The notes beneath the pieces are model-generated. The model made no database searches and was not told the origin of the DNA. It saw only the letters and a list, made by a program, of their open reading frames with translations. A stretch of DNA of 64,000 nt, taken from assembly GCA_029936675.1 (NCBI GenBank), contig JAPYSB010000007.1:1-64000 (forward strand), read 5' to 3'. A program made the position numbers and the translations under genes. This document shows, piece by piece, positions 44,922-54,223 of this stretch (position 1 is its first letter; each line of letters opens with the position of its first letter). This DNA comes from Dehalococcoidia bacterium. Its GTDB lineage: Bacteria; Chloroflexota; Dehalococcoidia; Lucifugimonadales; UBA826.

Positions 44922-45034
44922 TTATCACCTCCATTGGATTAGGCTTATTCCGAATCTAAATTTCATGGAGTCAAAAGCAGTGAAAAACCTCTAAATCGAA
45001 TGCTGACAAACATTAGTGCGTCTGTCAACTTTTA

Positions 45035-45547
45035 TCAGAAATCTACCAAAGAGAACAACAATTCATCATCCAAAATTTCTGGAATGCAAAGATCCTTCAA
45101 AATTATGACAGTGTTGATACCTACTATAATCCCGCCCATTTCTTCGATTAATGCCCTTGAAGCCTGGATAGTTCCACCAGTGGCAACCAAGTCATCAACT
45201 AATACCACCCTTTGAGAGGGCTGTATCACATCTGAATGAATTTGAAGTACGTCGGAGCCATATTCCAGATCATATTTAATCTCCCGAACCGAATATGGTA
45301 ATTTACCTTCTTTCCTTATTGGCACAAATGGTAGCTTCATCTCGTATGCAAGAGCGGATCCAAAAATAAACCCTCTTGACTCTATACCAACGATCACATC
45401 AGGAGAAATTATTTTTGACTTTTTTGCGAAAGCATCAACACAATATCGAAATGACTCTTGATGATAGAGTAAAGGTGTAATATCTCTAAACAATATTCCT
45501 GGTTTAGGGAAATCTGGAATATCTCTTATATATTGCTTTAAGTTCAT
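45035..45547 (-). CDS. apt: Adenine phosphoribosyltransferase
   Basis: Salvages adenine to AMP with PRPP. 170 residues with IRDIPDFPKPGILFRDITPLL at the N-terminus and the PRPP-binding loop VVLVDDLVATGGTI near 122. Full length. Upstream of the cytidylate-kinase-like gene on the same strand. Confidence 0.95.
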   Translation of the reverse strand: MNLKQYIRDIPDFPKPGILFRDITPLLYHQESFRYCVDAFAKKSKIISPDVIVGIESRGFIFGSALAYEMKLPFVPIRKEGKLPYSVREIKYDLEYGSDVLQIHSDVIQPSQRVVLVDDLVATGGTIQASRALIEEMGGIIVGINTVIILKDLCIPEILDDELLFSLVDF

Positions 45548-45625
45548 TACCTAACCATTAGGACCGTGATTTACATGGCATTACGATGATAAATCCAAAC
45601 TCAATGGGATTGGAGGAAATCTTAT

Positions 45626-46283
45626 ATGGTAAGTGAGGAAAGGGAAACCATAATCAAAAAAGGTTCCGAGTCAAAGTACCTAACTCTCAAAGTACCTAAC
45701 TCTTTGTAAAAAGGATGTATGGCCTTTCCTTGAATCACATGGCGGTAAGGTAATTTGTTTGATGAGAGGTCTCATTGGCCTGACTCCCACCACATTAGTG
45801 CAAATAACTTCCTATAATGACATTCATTCATGGGACGGTAACCAAGACTCATGGTCCTCTCTCCGGGAACAATTTGTCGAACGGGAGACTGTAAGGGTAT
45901 TGAAACCCATTTCCCAGCGACCAAAGAACGTGATCCCGGTAGAAGATAGAAGACCCGTCTATGGATACCGTAAATTTATGATCTCACCGAATGATATTTC
46001 CGAGTTCGTCACCTGTTCAGAAAACGGAATGTGGCCAAAAATCGAGTCGACGGGGGCTTGCATATTAGGCATATGGACTACCACTTCCAGCACACCGATG
46101 GAAGTAATACTTCTTACTGGGTATCATAGCCCCTCCCATTGGGAACAGACTAGATATGCATCAGGAAATATGGGCGCTTCTAAAGAGTTGTGGAATAGAG
46201 AAATGTCATATAAATCTCAAAGGGTAGAGTTGACAAAGACTACTAAAGTAAGCCTAATGGCATCTTTGGACATTGATCACTGA
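45626..46283 (+). pseudogene. NIPSNAP-family gene disrupted by a 16-bp tandem duplication
   Basis: The track shows only a 174-residue ORF from 45759, which has the NIPSNAP C-terminal half (RRPVYGYRKFMIS, LLTGYHSPSHWEQTRYA). A better start exists at ATG 45626 with GGAGGA upstream, but that frame stops at TAA 45707-45709 after 27 codons. Exactly between lies a 16-bp perfect tandem repeat (45671-45686 and 45687-45702). Removing one copy joins both parts in one frame of 213 codons and restores a conserved-looking segment (VWPFLESHGGKVICLMRGLIG). So this is a recent frameshift, an assembly error, or a phase-variable switch. The following gene is another dimeric alpha-beta barrel protein. Confidence 0.8.
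45671..45702 (+). repeat. 16-bp perfect tandem duplication
   Basis: TCAAAGTACCTAACTC occurs twice with no spacer. Sixteen is not a multiple of three, so it shifts the reading frame of the NIPSNAP-like gene it lies in. Confidence 0.95.
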
Positions 46284-46327
46284 ATTCAATTTCTTAAGGT
46301 ATATGTTAATCCAATGGAGGTAACAGA

Positions 46328-46612
46328 ATGATTGGAGTTCTAACACATCACTGGGCCGAGCAAGGCAAAGTCGAAAATGCTATACATATTTTAGACGGAA
46401 ACGGTGAAGCTCAAAGTAAGGCGCCAGGGTTCATAAATAGAACCACCCTGCTATCCAAAACAGACCCAACGCAAATCAGTTCTTTGGTAGTTTGGGAAAG
46501 CGATCATATTTACGATAAATGGAAGGAAAGCGCCGAAAGGGCAAAAGCGATGAAAAATGCAGAGGATCTGTGGAGCCGGACCCCCGAATCAGAAAGGTTC
46601 GACATACCTTAG
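46328..46612 (+). CDS. ABM-like (antibiotic biosynthesis monooxygenase fold) small protein
   Basis: 94 residues with the ferredoxin-like dimeric alpha-beta barrel pattern: IGVLTHHWAEQGKVENAI, PGFINRTTLLSKTDPTQI, VVWESDHIYDKWKES. Similar small proteins include quinol monooxygenases and unknowns. GGAGG lies a few bases upstream of the ATG. It follows the broken NIPSNAP gene by 44 bases and may have been its operon partner. Function unassigned. Confidence 0.65.
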   Translation: MIGVLTHHWAEQGKVENAIHILDGNGEAQSKAPGFINRTTLLSKTDPTQISSLVVWESDHIYDKWKESAERAKAMKNAEDLWSRTPESERFDIP

Positions 46613-46631
46613 ATAAGGTGCCTCTTTAAAG

Positions 46632-47879
46632 TTAGTCCTCAAATGAGCTGAAAACAACGCATGCATTCTGACCACCAAACCCAAAATTATTAGAAAGAAC
46701 TGTATTCACTTTAGCTTTTCTCGCCACATTGGGAACATAGTCCAAATCACAATAAGGGTCCGGATTATTGTAGTTGATAGTAGGTGGAATAAGATTTGAC
46801 TGTATAGTTTTTACGGTGGCGACTGCTTCGATAGCACCTGCTCCACCTAGGGCATGCCCCATCATGGATTTATTCGAACTTATGGGAATTTTATAAGCTA
46901 GATCACCAAAGGCGAGTTTGATTGCTTTGGTCTCCGAAACGTCATTTAATGGCGTTGAGGTTCCATGAGCATTGATATAATCAATATCTTCTAGTTGCTT
47001 GTCGGCATTACCAATAGCCCATTTGATAGCTCTCGCAGCGCCTTCTCCATTTGCATCAGGCTGCACAGCATGATATGCATCTGATGACACGGCATAGCCA
47101 ATAATTTCTCCCTTGATATCTGCACCTCTTTCTTGGGCGTGGTCTAAGGTTTCCATTATGAGTATTCCAGCTCCTTCGGCCGGAACGAAGCCATCTCGGT
47201 TTGAATCAAACGGTTTACTCGCATCTTGGGGATTCCCATTAAATCTACTTAGCGCCTTTATAACGTGAAATCCTGCAAGCCCAATTCTGCTTATACCTGC
47301 CTCACAACCGCCGGCCACTATGACATCCGCTGCACCTCTTCTGATGGCCTCATATGCCTCTCCAATCGCTTGATTGCCTGCAGCACATGCAGTTATAACA
47401 GTCGAGGAATACCCTTTCAAATTGAATATTCGACTAACTTGGGCTGCAGCCATATTAGGAAGTATCATCGGTATGAAAAAAGGGCTTACTTTCATCCCGC
47501 CTCTTTCAAACAGGATCTTTGCATTGTCTTCTGTAGTAGGAAAGCCGCCATTACCATTACCCATCACCACTCCCACTCGGTCGTTATTTAATGACAAATC
47601 TAAACCGGAATCTTCAATTGCGGTGGCAGCAGCAGCTACGGCGAACTGGGAAAATCTGGCCATTCTTCGGGCCTCTTTTGGATTTGTATATTGGCCCGCG
47701 TCAAATCCTGTAACTTCCCCCGCTATGTCACTCGGGAATCCTTCAGTATCACATAAGGTAATTTTGCTTATTCCAGAGTGTCCTTTAGACAAGCTACCCC
47801 AAAATTCCTCTACTGTTTGGCCTAAAGGGGACATCACTCCTAACCCGGTTATTACTACCCTTGTACCGTCTTTTGCCAT
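46632..47879 (-). CDS. fabF: 3-oxoacyl-ACP synthase II (FabF)
   Basis: Condensing enzyme of fatty acid elongation. RVVITGLGVMSPLGQ at the start, catalytic Cys in VITACAAGNQAIGEA near 163, His in NAHGTSTPLND near 303 and His in KSMMGHALGGAG near 340. The tracked ORF begins at 48002, but the preceding 41 residues are basic, unlike the family, and overlap folC. ATG 47879 (MAKDGTR) gives the usual 415 residues and follows the folC stop. Away from the other fab genes at 28-30 kb. Confidence 0.94.
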   Translation of the reverse strand: MAKDGTRVVITGLGVMSPLGQTVEEFWGSLSKGHSGISKITLCDTEGFPSDIAGEVTGFDAGQYTNPKEARRMARFSQFAVAAAATAIEDSGLDLSLNNDRVGVVMGNGNGGFPTTEDNAKILFERGGMKVSPFFIPMILPNMAAAQVSRIFNLKGYSSTVITACAAGNQAIGEAYEAIRRGAADVIVAGGCEAGISRIGLAGFHVIKALSRFNGNPQDASKPFDSNRDGFVPAEGAGILIMETLDHAQERGADIKGEIIGYAVSSDAYHAVQPDANGEGAARAIKWAIGNADKQLEDIDYINAHGTSTPLNDVSETKAIKLAFGDLAYKIPISSNKSMMGHALGGAGAIEAVATVKTIQSNLIPPTINYNNPDPYCDLDYVPNVARKAKVNTVLSNNFGFGGQNACVVFSSFED

Positions 47880-47937
47880 TGCTATTGCCAACCTTTTACT
47901 GTCATTTAATCGTTTTGATTCATACCCATCTATTATT

Positions 47938-49299
47938 TTAGGGCAAATTTGGATAAATCTCAGGCGGAATCTCTTTAATAACTTCAGAAACCTCTGCAGC
48001 AACAGACAGAGACCCAGTACCCAATATTAAATCACTCTGGCCTGCCAAACTAAAGGCGTGGTCTAACCCTTCAGAAACACTGCCATATGCCTTGGTCGTG
48101 ACAATATCGCAATTGGCAGAAGCTATTCTAACAATTTCCGCCCCGATAGCCTTGGGATGCCTCGAAGATACTGGAATTAGCACGGGATTTAGTGACTTCA
48201 AAGGTTCCAGCATATTGACGATATCATGGCCTCCAATCGCACCAAAAACTATTATAACTTTGCAGTTATCCATATGATCATTAACAGTTTCCACCAACCG
48301 CTCCATTGAGTATGGATTGTGGGCCCCATCGACTATTAAAGTCGGGCCTGATGTTTCTAACACTTCGAACCTGCCTGGCCAACAAACCTTGGACAGCCCA
48401 ACTTCAACTGAATCGTCATCAATTAGATATCCTGATTGCTTTAAAGTCTCAATAGCGCATATGGCAGTAAGGGCGTTTTCCGTCTGGTGAATTCCAAGTA
48501 ATGGTAGTTTGAATTCGTAATTTCGTAGTGGGGTTCTTACGTGGAGATACTGGCCAGACAAATCTTTATTTTTAACATCGACAGAATAATCATCGCTAAC
48601 TTTTTTTACCGGTGCATTACAATCAGCTGCAATTTCTGTCATAACATTCATCGATTCCCAGTGCTGAGGAGATATGATTACGGGAATTTCATCTTTTATG
48701 ATTCCTGCTTTCTCAGAAGCGATTTTAGCTAAGGTATCTCCTAATATATTGACATGGTCAAGGCTGATAGAAGTGATTACGGAAACGATGGGTAATAATA
48801 TGTTCGTCGCGTCCAACCTACCACCTAATCCCGTTTCCACCACCTGGAAATCGACATTCGATTCACGAAAAAAATGGAATGCTGCTGACACCATAAATTC
48901 AAACCAAGTAACTTCACCATATTGACTGTTTTGCCCAGCCTCCAAAACCACCGGCCAGATTTGTTTAACAAGATTGGTAAAATCATTTTTGGAGATCGGT
49001 TCAGGCCCTATCCTAATCCTTTCAGTTAACGAATGTAGATGAGGTGAAGTTGCTAAGCCCACTTTGTATCCAGCTGAACCTAATATAGCGGTAATCATGG
49101 CTGCGGTGGTACCTTTTCCTTTGGTGCCAGCTATGTGGACAGAAGGAACGCCTAAGTGGGGGTTGCCCAACAAAGCACATAGGAGACGCATCCTTTCCAA
49201 GTGAAAAAATGAATGTTCAGGACTATGCTTGCCTCTTTCAAAATCGGCTAAAGTAAGCGTCTGTTCAACGGCACGGTAATAGGCACGATCTTTTTCCAA
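47938..49299 (-). CDS. folC: Folylpolyglutamate synthase/dihydrofolate synthase
   Basis: Mur-ligase-like enzyme adding glutamate to folates. 453 residues with the P-loop HIAGTKGKGTTAAMI near 57, the omega-loop Asp region TSPHLHSLTERIR, GLGGRLDATN, SLDHVNILG, and the C-terminal DGAHNPYSMERL. Starts 5 bases after the OLD-like gene ends; upstream of fabF. Confidence 0.95.
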   Translation of the reverse strand: MEKDRAYYRAVEQTLTLADFERGKHSPEHSFFHLERMRLLCALLGNPHLGVPSVHIAGTKGKGTTAAMITAILGSAGYKVGLATSPHLHSLTERIRIGPEPISKNDFTNLVKQIWPVVLEAGQNSQYGEVTWFEFMVSAAFHFFRESNVDFQVVETGLGGRLDATNILLPIVSVITSISLDHVNILGDTLAKIASEKAGIIKDEIPVIISPQHWESMNVMTEIAADCNAPVKKVSDDYSVDVKNKDLSGQYLHVRTPLRNYEFKLPLLGIHQTENALTAICAIETLKQSGYLIDDDSVEVGLSKVCWPGRFEVLETSGPTLIVDGAHNPYSMERLVETVNDHMDNCKVIIVFGAIGGHDIVNMLEPLKSLNPVLIPVSSRHPKAIGAEIVRIASANCDIVTTKAYGSVSEGLDHAFSLAGQSDLILGTGSLSVAAEVSEVIKEIPPEIYPNLP

Positions 49300-49304
49300 G
49301 AGCG

Positions 49305-51320
49305 CTAGAACTGGGTCTGAAGGGGTAACGATCCTGTAGCGGCTGAGGACTGTAAAGATTTAAAATCTACCACACCAGTCGCCTTTATACCTGATTTGTT
49401 AGATGCAGTACGGGATTTACGCGAGCCACCACGTTTGGAGGAATTCAAGGTATCAATAGAACCTGCTTCAGTGATCAAAGAATTTATTCTTTCAACCAAC
49501 GTTTTAGCTTTCTCTATACTATCTTCAGATATGTGGACTTTGAAATCCTCGAAGTTTTCCAGAAGATATGCTGCAGGCACATATCGATCAAAAACACCCC
49601 CGGCGGTTCCCGTTTTCGCGAAATATGCTTTCAGTCTTTCCACGATTCTTGGATTACTCTCCGTGATGGACCTCATAGTCAATGTTTGTTCAAGTTGATT
49701 AGCATAAGAAAGGTTGACCAATTCCAAATAAATCTTTGGCTCAAATAAATCCTCGATATCCGCGTTTCTTACTCTAGTAACTTGCACCCACTTTACAGGG
49801 TTCTCGCCTTCTAATTCGTTTTTCCTGTTAATAGCCTCTATCTTTTCCTTGTTGGTAGGAGTTAAATCCATCATCACTGCGACACTAACATAGTTATCCC
49901 CGAGAAGCGTGACAAAGGTGGAAAGGTTATCCGTGCCACCTACAGGTATTACTACCCACCTTGGATCAATCCTTATACCTGACTCAGCTGCCACCATATC
50001 ACCCAAAACTTGCAGGTATATCAAATCCGAAGGAGAGTTAACCATCAAACAGTGGGGAGATAGAAATAGAGTCTGGGCCATCTGGTACCCCAAAGCCATC
50101 TGCAAGGGGAATACAGTCTCCTTGTCATTATTAACAGGATCATCACTTATCACAGTGCCTACACCATCCATGTCTTGAACTAATCTAATTCGATGCAATT
50201 TCTCCAAATCAATCATAAAAGGTGAATGGGTAGTGTAAAGAACCTGGCATCTTGGTGAAAGCCTTTCATCCATGAATCTCAAGAAATCTTTTTGGGCCAT
50301 TGCATGAAGTGCTGTGCCCGGCTCGTCGAGTAGAATTATCAAGTCGCCACTTTCTGTTTCTTCCAGATGCGAAAAATACGACAAAAAAGAGAAAAACCAA
50401 ACAAACCCCTTCGACCTCTCATCAAACGAGACGGTGACACGGTGCCTCGCATTTTCTATTCTTACGTGTAAAATTTTTCCTTGGTTCAAAGGAGCAGCAT
50501 CCCTAGGGTCGGCCTGAGATACATCAAATTCAACTTTTAACTGGCGATTTTGTTGCCAATATTCAAATATCTCATCAGTTATGGTTATTGAGGCAGATTC
50601 TAACTCAACTTTTATGTCCTCATACCCTAAATCTTTTTCCAAATCCTCTAGAGAAACTCCCGATAAAGTTAACAGAGACAGGAATGTCCTATCGGCGTCA
50701 TCAAAAGGTCCTCCATTTTCTGCCCTCTGCCTGAGCTCATTGATAGATATTTTTCCTCTCATGAGACTGTAATTATCAAAGTAAACGAATTTAGGGAGCC
50801 ATTTTTCCAAAAATTGCTCTGAAATTCTCTCCGAAACATTATTAACATCTTCCACAGGCTGCACAGCACTTTGAAAAGAAGTTGGGGCAGGTGTGGAAGG
50901 CTGAGTAAACGCCGTCACGTTAAGAGGTTGAGAAACTGATTCTGCAAGGCTAATTTTCCAATTTCGTTCATTTTTGTAATTCTTGGTGACAATAACCTTG
51001 TTTGAAGCTAATATCCCATTACCAAAATTCGCCTCGATTTCAGATATTTCCTCATCATTCAGCTCAAATTCTGCCTGTGCCACCTCGCATGGATTTTGAT
51101 CATGAATTTTTTTATATTTGATGTACCCTTTTCGAGGGTAATCTCTAATGCTAAAAGTATCTTCATCACCGGAAATAGAGTTAATCTTCCTAATAGCTTG
51201 AAGAAATGCTGTTTTACCAGACTCGTTTTTACCCACCAGAGCCGTAACATCATCAACTCTAACCCATGAGGAATCGTCAATACTTCTATAGTTGATTACC
51301 CTAGCCTGAGTTAGTTTCAT
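49305..51320 (-). CDS. OLD-like AAA ATPase with degenerate Toprim domain
   Basis: 671 residues. SMC/OLD-type ATPase head: Walker A VGKNESGKTAF (30-37 core), long insertion, signature-like VSFDERSKGFVWF, Walker B LIILLDEPGTALHA, then TTHSPFMID. The C-terminal half looks like a Toprim domain, but the expected catalytic Glu (usually VEGPSD) is Asn-Ser in MVNSPSDLIYL, and the later DxD is only MMDLTP. Nuclease activity may therefore be lost. The last 40 residues are a basic Ser/Lys/Arg tail. OLD-family genes often act in phage defence; here there is no UvrD-like partner and the neighbours are folC and an SDR. Function unknown. Confidence 0.82.
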   Translation of the reverse strand: MKLTQARVINYRSIDDSSWVRVDDVTALVGKNESGKTAFLQAIRKINSISGDEDTFSIRDYPRKGYIKYKKIHDQNPCEVAQAEFELNDEEISEIEANFGNGILASNKVIVTKNYKNERNWKISLAESVSQPLNVTAFTQPSTPAPTSFQSAVQPVEDVNNVSERISEQFLEKWLPKFVYFDNYSLMRGKISINELRQRAENGGPFDDADRTFLSLLTLSGVSLEDLEKDLGYEDIKVELESASITITDEIFEYWQQNRQLKVEFDVSQADPRDAAPLNQGKILHVRIENARHRVTVSFDERSKGFVWFFSFLSYFSHLEETESGDLIILLDEPGTALHAMAQKDFLRFMDERLSPRCQVLYTTHSPFMIDLEKLHRIRLVQDMDGVGTVISDDPVNNDKETVFPLQMALGYQMAQTLFLSPHCLMVNSPSDLIYLQVLGDMVAAESGIRIDPRWVVIPVGGTDNLSTFVTLLGDNYVSVAVMMDLTPTNKEKIEAINRKNELEGENPVKWVQVTRVRNADIEDLFEPKIYLELVNLSYANQLEQTLTMRSITESNPRIVERLKAYFAKTGTAGGVFDRYVPAAYLLENFEDFKVHISEDSIEKAKTLVERINSLITEAGSIDTLNSSKRGGSRKSRTASNKSGIKATGVVDFKSLQSSAATGSLPLQTQF

Positions 51321-51503
51321 ATCTTCTCCACCTCTACGATTTACACCTTATCGTACCTTTTATATTTCTTACCATAGAGAACACGTTCCCATTATATGAA
51401 TGGCCAGTTCAAACTAACCATAGGGAGGCGTCAAAGGCAAGGCATTTATGTACAATGTTTGATAGGCTTGGTATTCCCATCTTGAAACCTGTTTGCGTGC
51501 AAA

Positions 51504-52358
51504 TTATACTTGGCTATACCCACTACCCACACGATCTCGATCAACCCCTGTACCTTTGGCTTCATTTATCCAACCGAATTCTTTAAGAATCTGCTGACTA
51601 TATGTCACTCTACCTGTTACTTTATCTATGGGTTCAGTAGCCAATAATAGTGCCGCCTTGGCCATTAATTCCGGATGCTCACCTCGTGGGTCATCCATGC
51701 CTGTTACCAAATTATGAAAAACGGTTCCGGGTGTAGGAACTACTTGGGAGGGAGACACACAAGTTACCGAAATTCCATCACCATATACTTCCTGAGCTAA
51801 GCCTTGGGTAAATCTCTCTAAAGCTGCCTTCTCGGCTCCATAGCAAGTACCACCAGGGTTTGAGGGAACATTTGAATAGGGGCCACGACCTGGACCGATC
51901 GCCGCTCCGGAGGAAATGTTTACGATACTCCCAGATCCAGTTGAGATCATATCTTCCAATGCTAACTGGCTTAGAATAAATGGGGCGTGGAAATTGACTG
52001 CCCAAGACCTCATCCAGCGGTTAATCGGATAGTCCCTCACAGGAATAAAATATGTCAAGGCAGCGTTATTAACCAGCACATCGACTTTTCCATATAATTC
52101 ATGTGTCTCGGCAAAAAGGCGCTCGCAGTCTTCAGGCAGTGAAATATTGACAGTAACTGGTTCGGCCTCACCTCCAGCTTCCTTGATATCACTCACTGTT
52201 TTTTGTAATGAACCTTCCAGGGGATGATCCCCCTCTTTTAAAGTTCTTGCTGCACAAACTACTTTCCCTCCTTCTTTGGCAAAAATCCTAGCAATCTCTG
52301 CTCCAATGCCTCGGCTCGCACCAGTTACTACGACAGTTTTTCCATCCAAAGTACCCAT
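51504..52358 (-). CDS. SDR family oxidoreductase
   Basis: NAD(P)-dependent short-chain dehydrogenase: TGASRGIG near 12-19, NNAALT near 95, catalytic Ser in NISSGAA and YxxxK in CYGAEKAALERF, with a C-terminal extension giving 284 residues. The tracked start (52409) is probably wrong: ATG 52358 (MGTLDGKTVVV) has AAGGAG 8 bases upstream. Substrate unknown; such SDRs are abundant in SAR202-type genomes. Confidence 0.88.
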   Translation of the reverse strand: MGTLDGKTVVVTGASRGIGAEIARIFAKEGGKVVCAARTLKEGDHPLEGSLQKTVSDIKEAGGEAEPVTVNISLPEDCERLFAETHELYGKVDVLVNNAALTYFIPVRDYPINRWMRSWAVNFHAPFILSQLALEDMISTGSGSIVNISSGAAIGPGRGPYSNVPSNPGGTCYGAEKAALERFTQGLAQEVYGDGISVTCVSPSQVVPTPGTVFHNLVTGMDDPRGEHPELMAKAALLLATEPIDKVTGRVTYSQQILKEFGWINEAKGTGVDRDRVGSGYSQV

Positions 52359-52474
52359 AACATTTCTCCTTATATAATTCCCATAACAAGCTGACCACCC
52401 TACCACCAAATAGGAATTCGTTAAAGGATTTTATTTTACAAGGTCATCTTCACACAAGATATCCGTTCGATTTG

Positions 52475-52504
52475 TTGACCCATTTATTGATAAAAATTTA
52501 TAAT
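52475..52504 (+). promoter_or_regulatory. Promoter of the manC-like gene
   Basis: TTGACC (52475-52480), 18-base spacer, TATAAT (52499-52504). Predicted start near 52511, about 47 bases before the GTG. Confidence 0.6.
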
Positions 52505-52557
52505 CTTCGGTAAATGATCCTTACTTTGCACCGAGTCCATGAGAGGTTCTACCAGTT

Positions 52558-54003
52558 GTGAATTTGAGACCAGTTATATTGGCAGGTGGTTCAGGTAAAC
52601 GTTTGTGGCCGCTTTCCCGAAATCAATACCCTAAACCTTTTCTCACCAATAATAGTCATACATCTTTAATCCAAAACACCGTGCAGCGATCACTGAATTT
52701 GGATTTAGCTCTCCCTGTCATCGTTTGCAACGAACAAAATCGATTTTTACTAATTGACCACCTGAATTCCATATCAGCTCAAGTTGAAAAAATTCTTTTG
52801 GAGCCTTTACCCAAAAATACAGCTCCCGCCTTGACGCTTGCAGCACTCTATCTTTTAGAGAATTTGGGAGACCATATTTTATTTTCAATGCCTTCCGACC
52901 ATTTCATAGAGGAAGATGATGATTTCTTAGAGGCGGTAAGTACTGCCTCTAAACTAGCAGAGGACGGGGGGATAGTTACATTTGGAATAGATGTTGAAAC
53001 CCCTGACGTAAACTTTGGCTATATCCAAAAAGGTAAGTCTTCAAGAAGTGGTTACTATGAATTGAAAGGGTTTCACGAAAAACCAGATTCTAAGACCGCA
53101 CATAGAATGCATGAATCTAAAGAATTCCTATGGAACAGCGGGATGTTTTTTGTAAAAGCTAGTTCATGGGTTCACAACTTAAAAATCCATTCTCCAAGAA
53201 TTTTAGAGGCCTGTGAAAGATCCATTCAAAATGGCACAGAGGATGACATATTCTTTCGTCCTGAACCTGAATCATTAGGTGATTGTCCTAGCAAATCTAT
53301 CGATCATGCAGTCATGGAGAACCTGAAACATTCTGAGAATACCTTCAAGAATTGGGTGGTTCCCTTAAAATCATCATGGTCAGATTTAGGATCGTGGAGT
53401 TCTTTCATGGGGTCTCAAATTCCTGATAAATCCAATAACCTGCTGCAGGGCGATGTTATTACTGATTCTGTCCAAAATTCCATAATCGTGAGCGACCATC
53501 GGACTGTGGCGGCTTCTCATGTTGACAATCTGATCATTGTGGAGACACCGGATGCAATATTGGTAGCAGATAGGAACCAAGAACACGAAATTAAAGACTT
53601 AGTGAATAAAATTCCAGCTGAAAGCACGGCGATTTTCGAAAGCCACAAGAAAGTATTTCGACCATGGGGGCATTATGAAATTGTTGATAGCGGAGAAGAA
53701 TTCCAGGTTAAACGGCTAACTGTGTTGCCGAAACACGCGCTTTCACTGCAAATACATAACCACAGAACAGAACATTGGGTGGTGGTATCTGGAGTTGCAA
53801 CAGTTACAAAGGGCAGTGAGAAAATGACACTAGAAAAGAATCAATCAACATACATACCAAGGAAAGTCCAGCATAGATTGGAAAATAAAAAAGACGAAAA
53901 TCTTGAAATAATAGAAGTACAATCGGGTTCATACTTTGGAGAAGACGACATTGTTAGGCTTGAAGATAGGTATGATAGGGCTTCCGGCACATCAAATTTA
54001 TGA
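52558..54003 (+). CDS. manC: Mannose-1-phosphate guanylyltransferase / mannose-6-phosphate isomerase
   Basis: Bifunctional type II GMP/PMI supplying GDP-mannose for glycans. The nucleotidyltransferase domain starts PVILAGGSGKRLWPLSR; FSMPSDHFI and FHEKPD follow. The C-terminal cupin PMI domain (about 365-480) has RPWGHYEIVDSG, FQVKRLTVLPKHALSLQIHNHRTEHWVVVSG with metal-ligand His residues. Length 481. GTG start. The rest of a polysaccharide locus is not present, so it may serve general GDP-sugar supply. Confidence 0.94.
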   Translation: MNLRPVILAGGSGKRLWPLSRNQYPKPFLTNNSHTSLIQNTVQRSLNLDLALPVIVCNEQNRFLLIDHLNSISAQVEKILLEPLPKNTAPALTLAALYLLENLGDHILFSMPSDHFIEEDDDFLEAVSTASKLAEDGGIVTFGIDVETPDVNFGYIQKGKSSRSGYYELKGFHEKPDSKTAHRMHESKEFLWNSGMFFVKASSWVHNLKIHSPRILEACERSIQNGTEDDIFFRPEPESLGDCPSKSIDHAVMENLKHSENTFKNWVVPLKSSWSDLGSWSSFMGSQIPDKSNNLLQGDVITDSVQNSIIVSDHRTVAASHVDNLIIVETPDAILVADRNQEHEIKDLVNKIPAESTAIFESHKKVFRPWGHYEIVDSGEEFQVKRLTVLPKHALSLQIHNHRTEHWVVVSGVATVTKGSEKMTLEKNQSTYIPRKVQHRLENKKDENLEIIEVQSGSYFGEDDIVRLEDRYDRASGTSNL

Positions 54004-54025
54004 GCAACAGATAAGGGTAATTTAT

Positions 54026-54196
54026 ATGAAGGAAATACCACTCATATTTCCATTTGCGTTGTTGGTCATAATAGTAGCGTTGATGTTTTCCACAGCCTAT
54101 GGATTAGCTGATAGTACGATAAAATCAAAAGGGGCCTCAACAAGTCAATATAAATGGGAAGAAAAAGCTGCTTTTTGGGTTTGTCCTTTTCATTAA
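54026..54196 (+). CDS. Small single-span membrane protein
   Basis: 56 codons from ATG 54026, with AAGGG about 10 bases upstream. One hydrophobic helix (IPLIFPFALLVIIVALMFST) at residues 4-23, then a polar tail ending WVCPFH. The tracked ORF from 53936 starts inside manC and is unlikely. It lies in the 220-base manC-SDR gap on the same strand. No family recognised; could be an anchored small protein or a lipidless membrane peptide. Confidence 0.55.
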   Translation: MKEIPLIFPFALLVIIVALMFSTAYGLADSTIKSKGASTSQYKWEEKAAFWVCPFH

Positions 54197-54223
54197 ATTC
54201 CAGTAGTAAATTAGGAGATTAGT

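Noticed and set aside
45666-45710. CRISPR-like or satellite repeat at the 16-bp duplication
   Set aside because: Only two adjacent copies without spacer, and no cas genes anywhere in the window.
46632-48002. Longer FabF with a basic 41-residue N-terminal extension
   Set aside because: The extension overlaps the folC coding end and departs from the family start; ATG 47879 gives the standard length.
47374-48030. 218-codon plus-strand ORF
   Set aside because: Lies antisense to fabF and the folC end, which have full family motifs; composition is that of a reverse-complement shadow.
49305-51320. Gabija-type defence system
   Set aside because: No UvrD/GajB helicase neighbour and the Toprim catalytic residue is missing.
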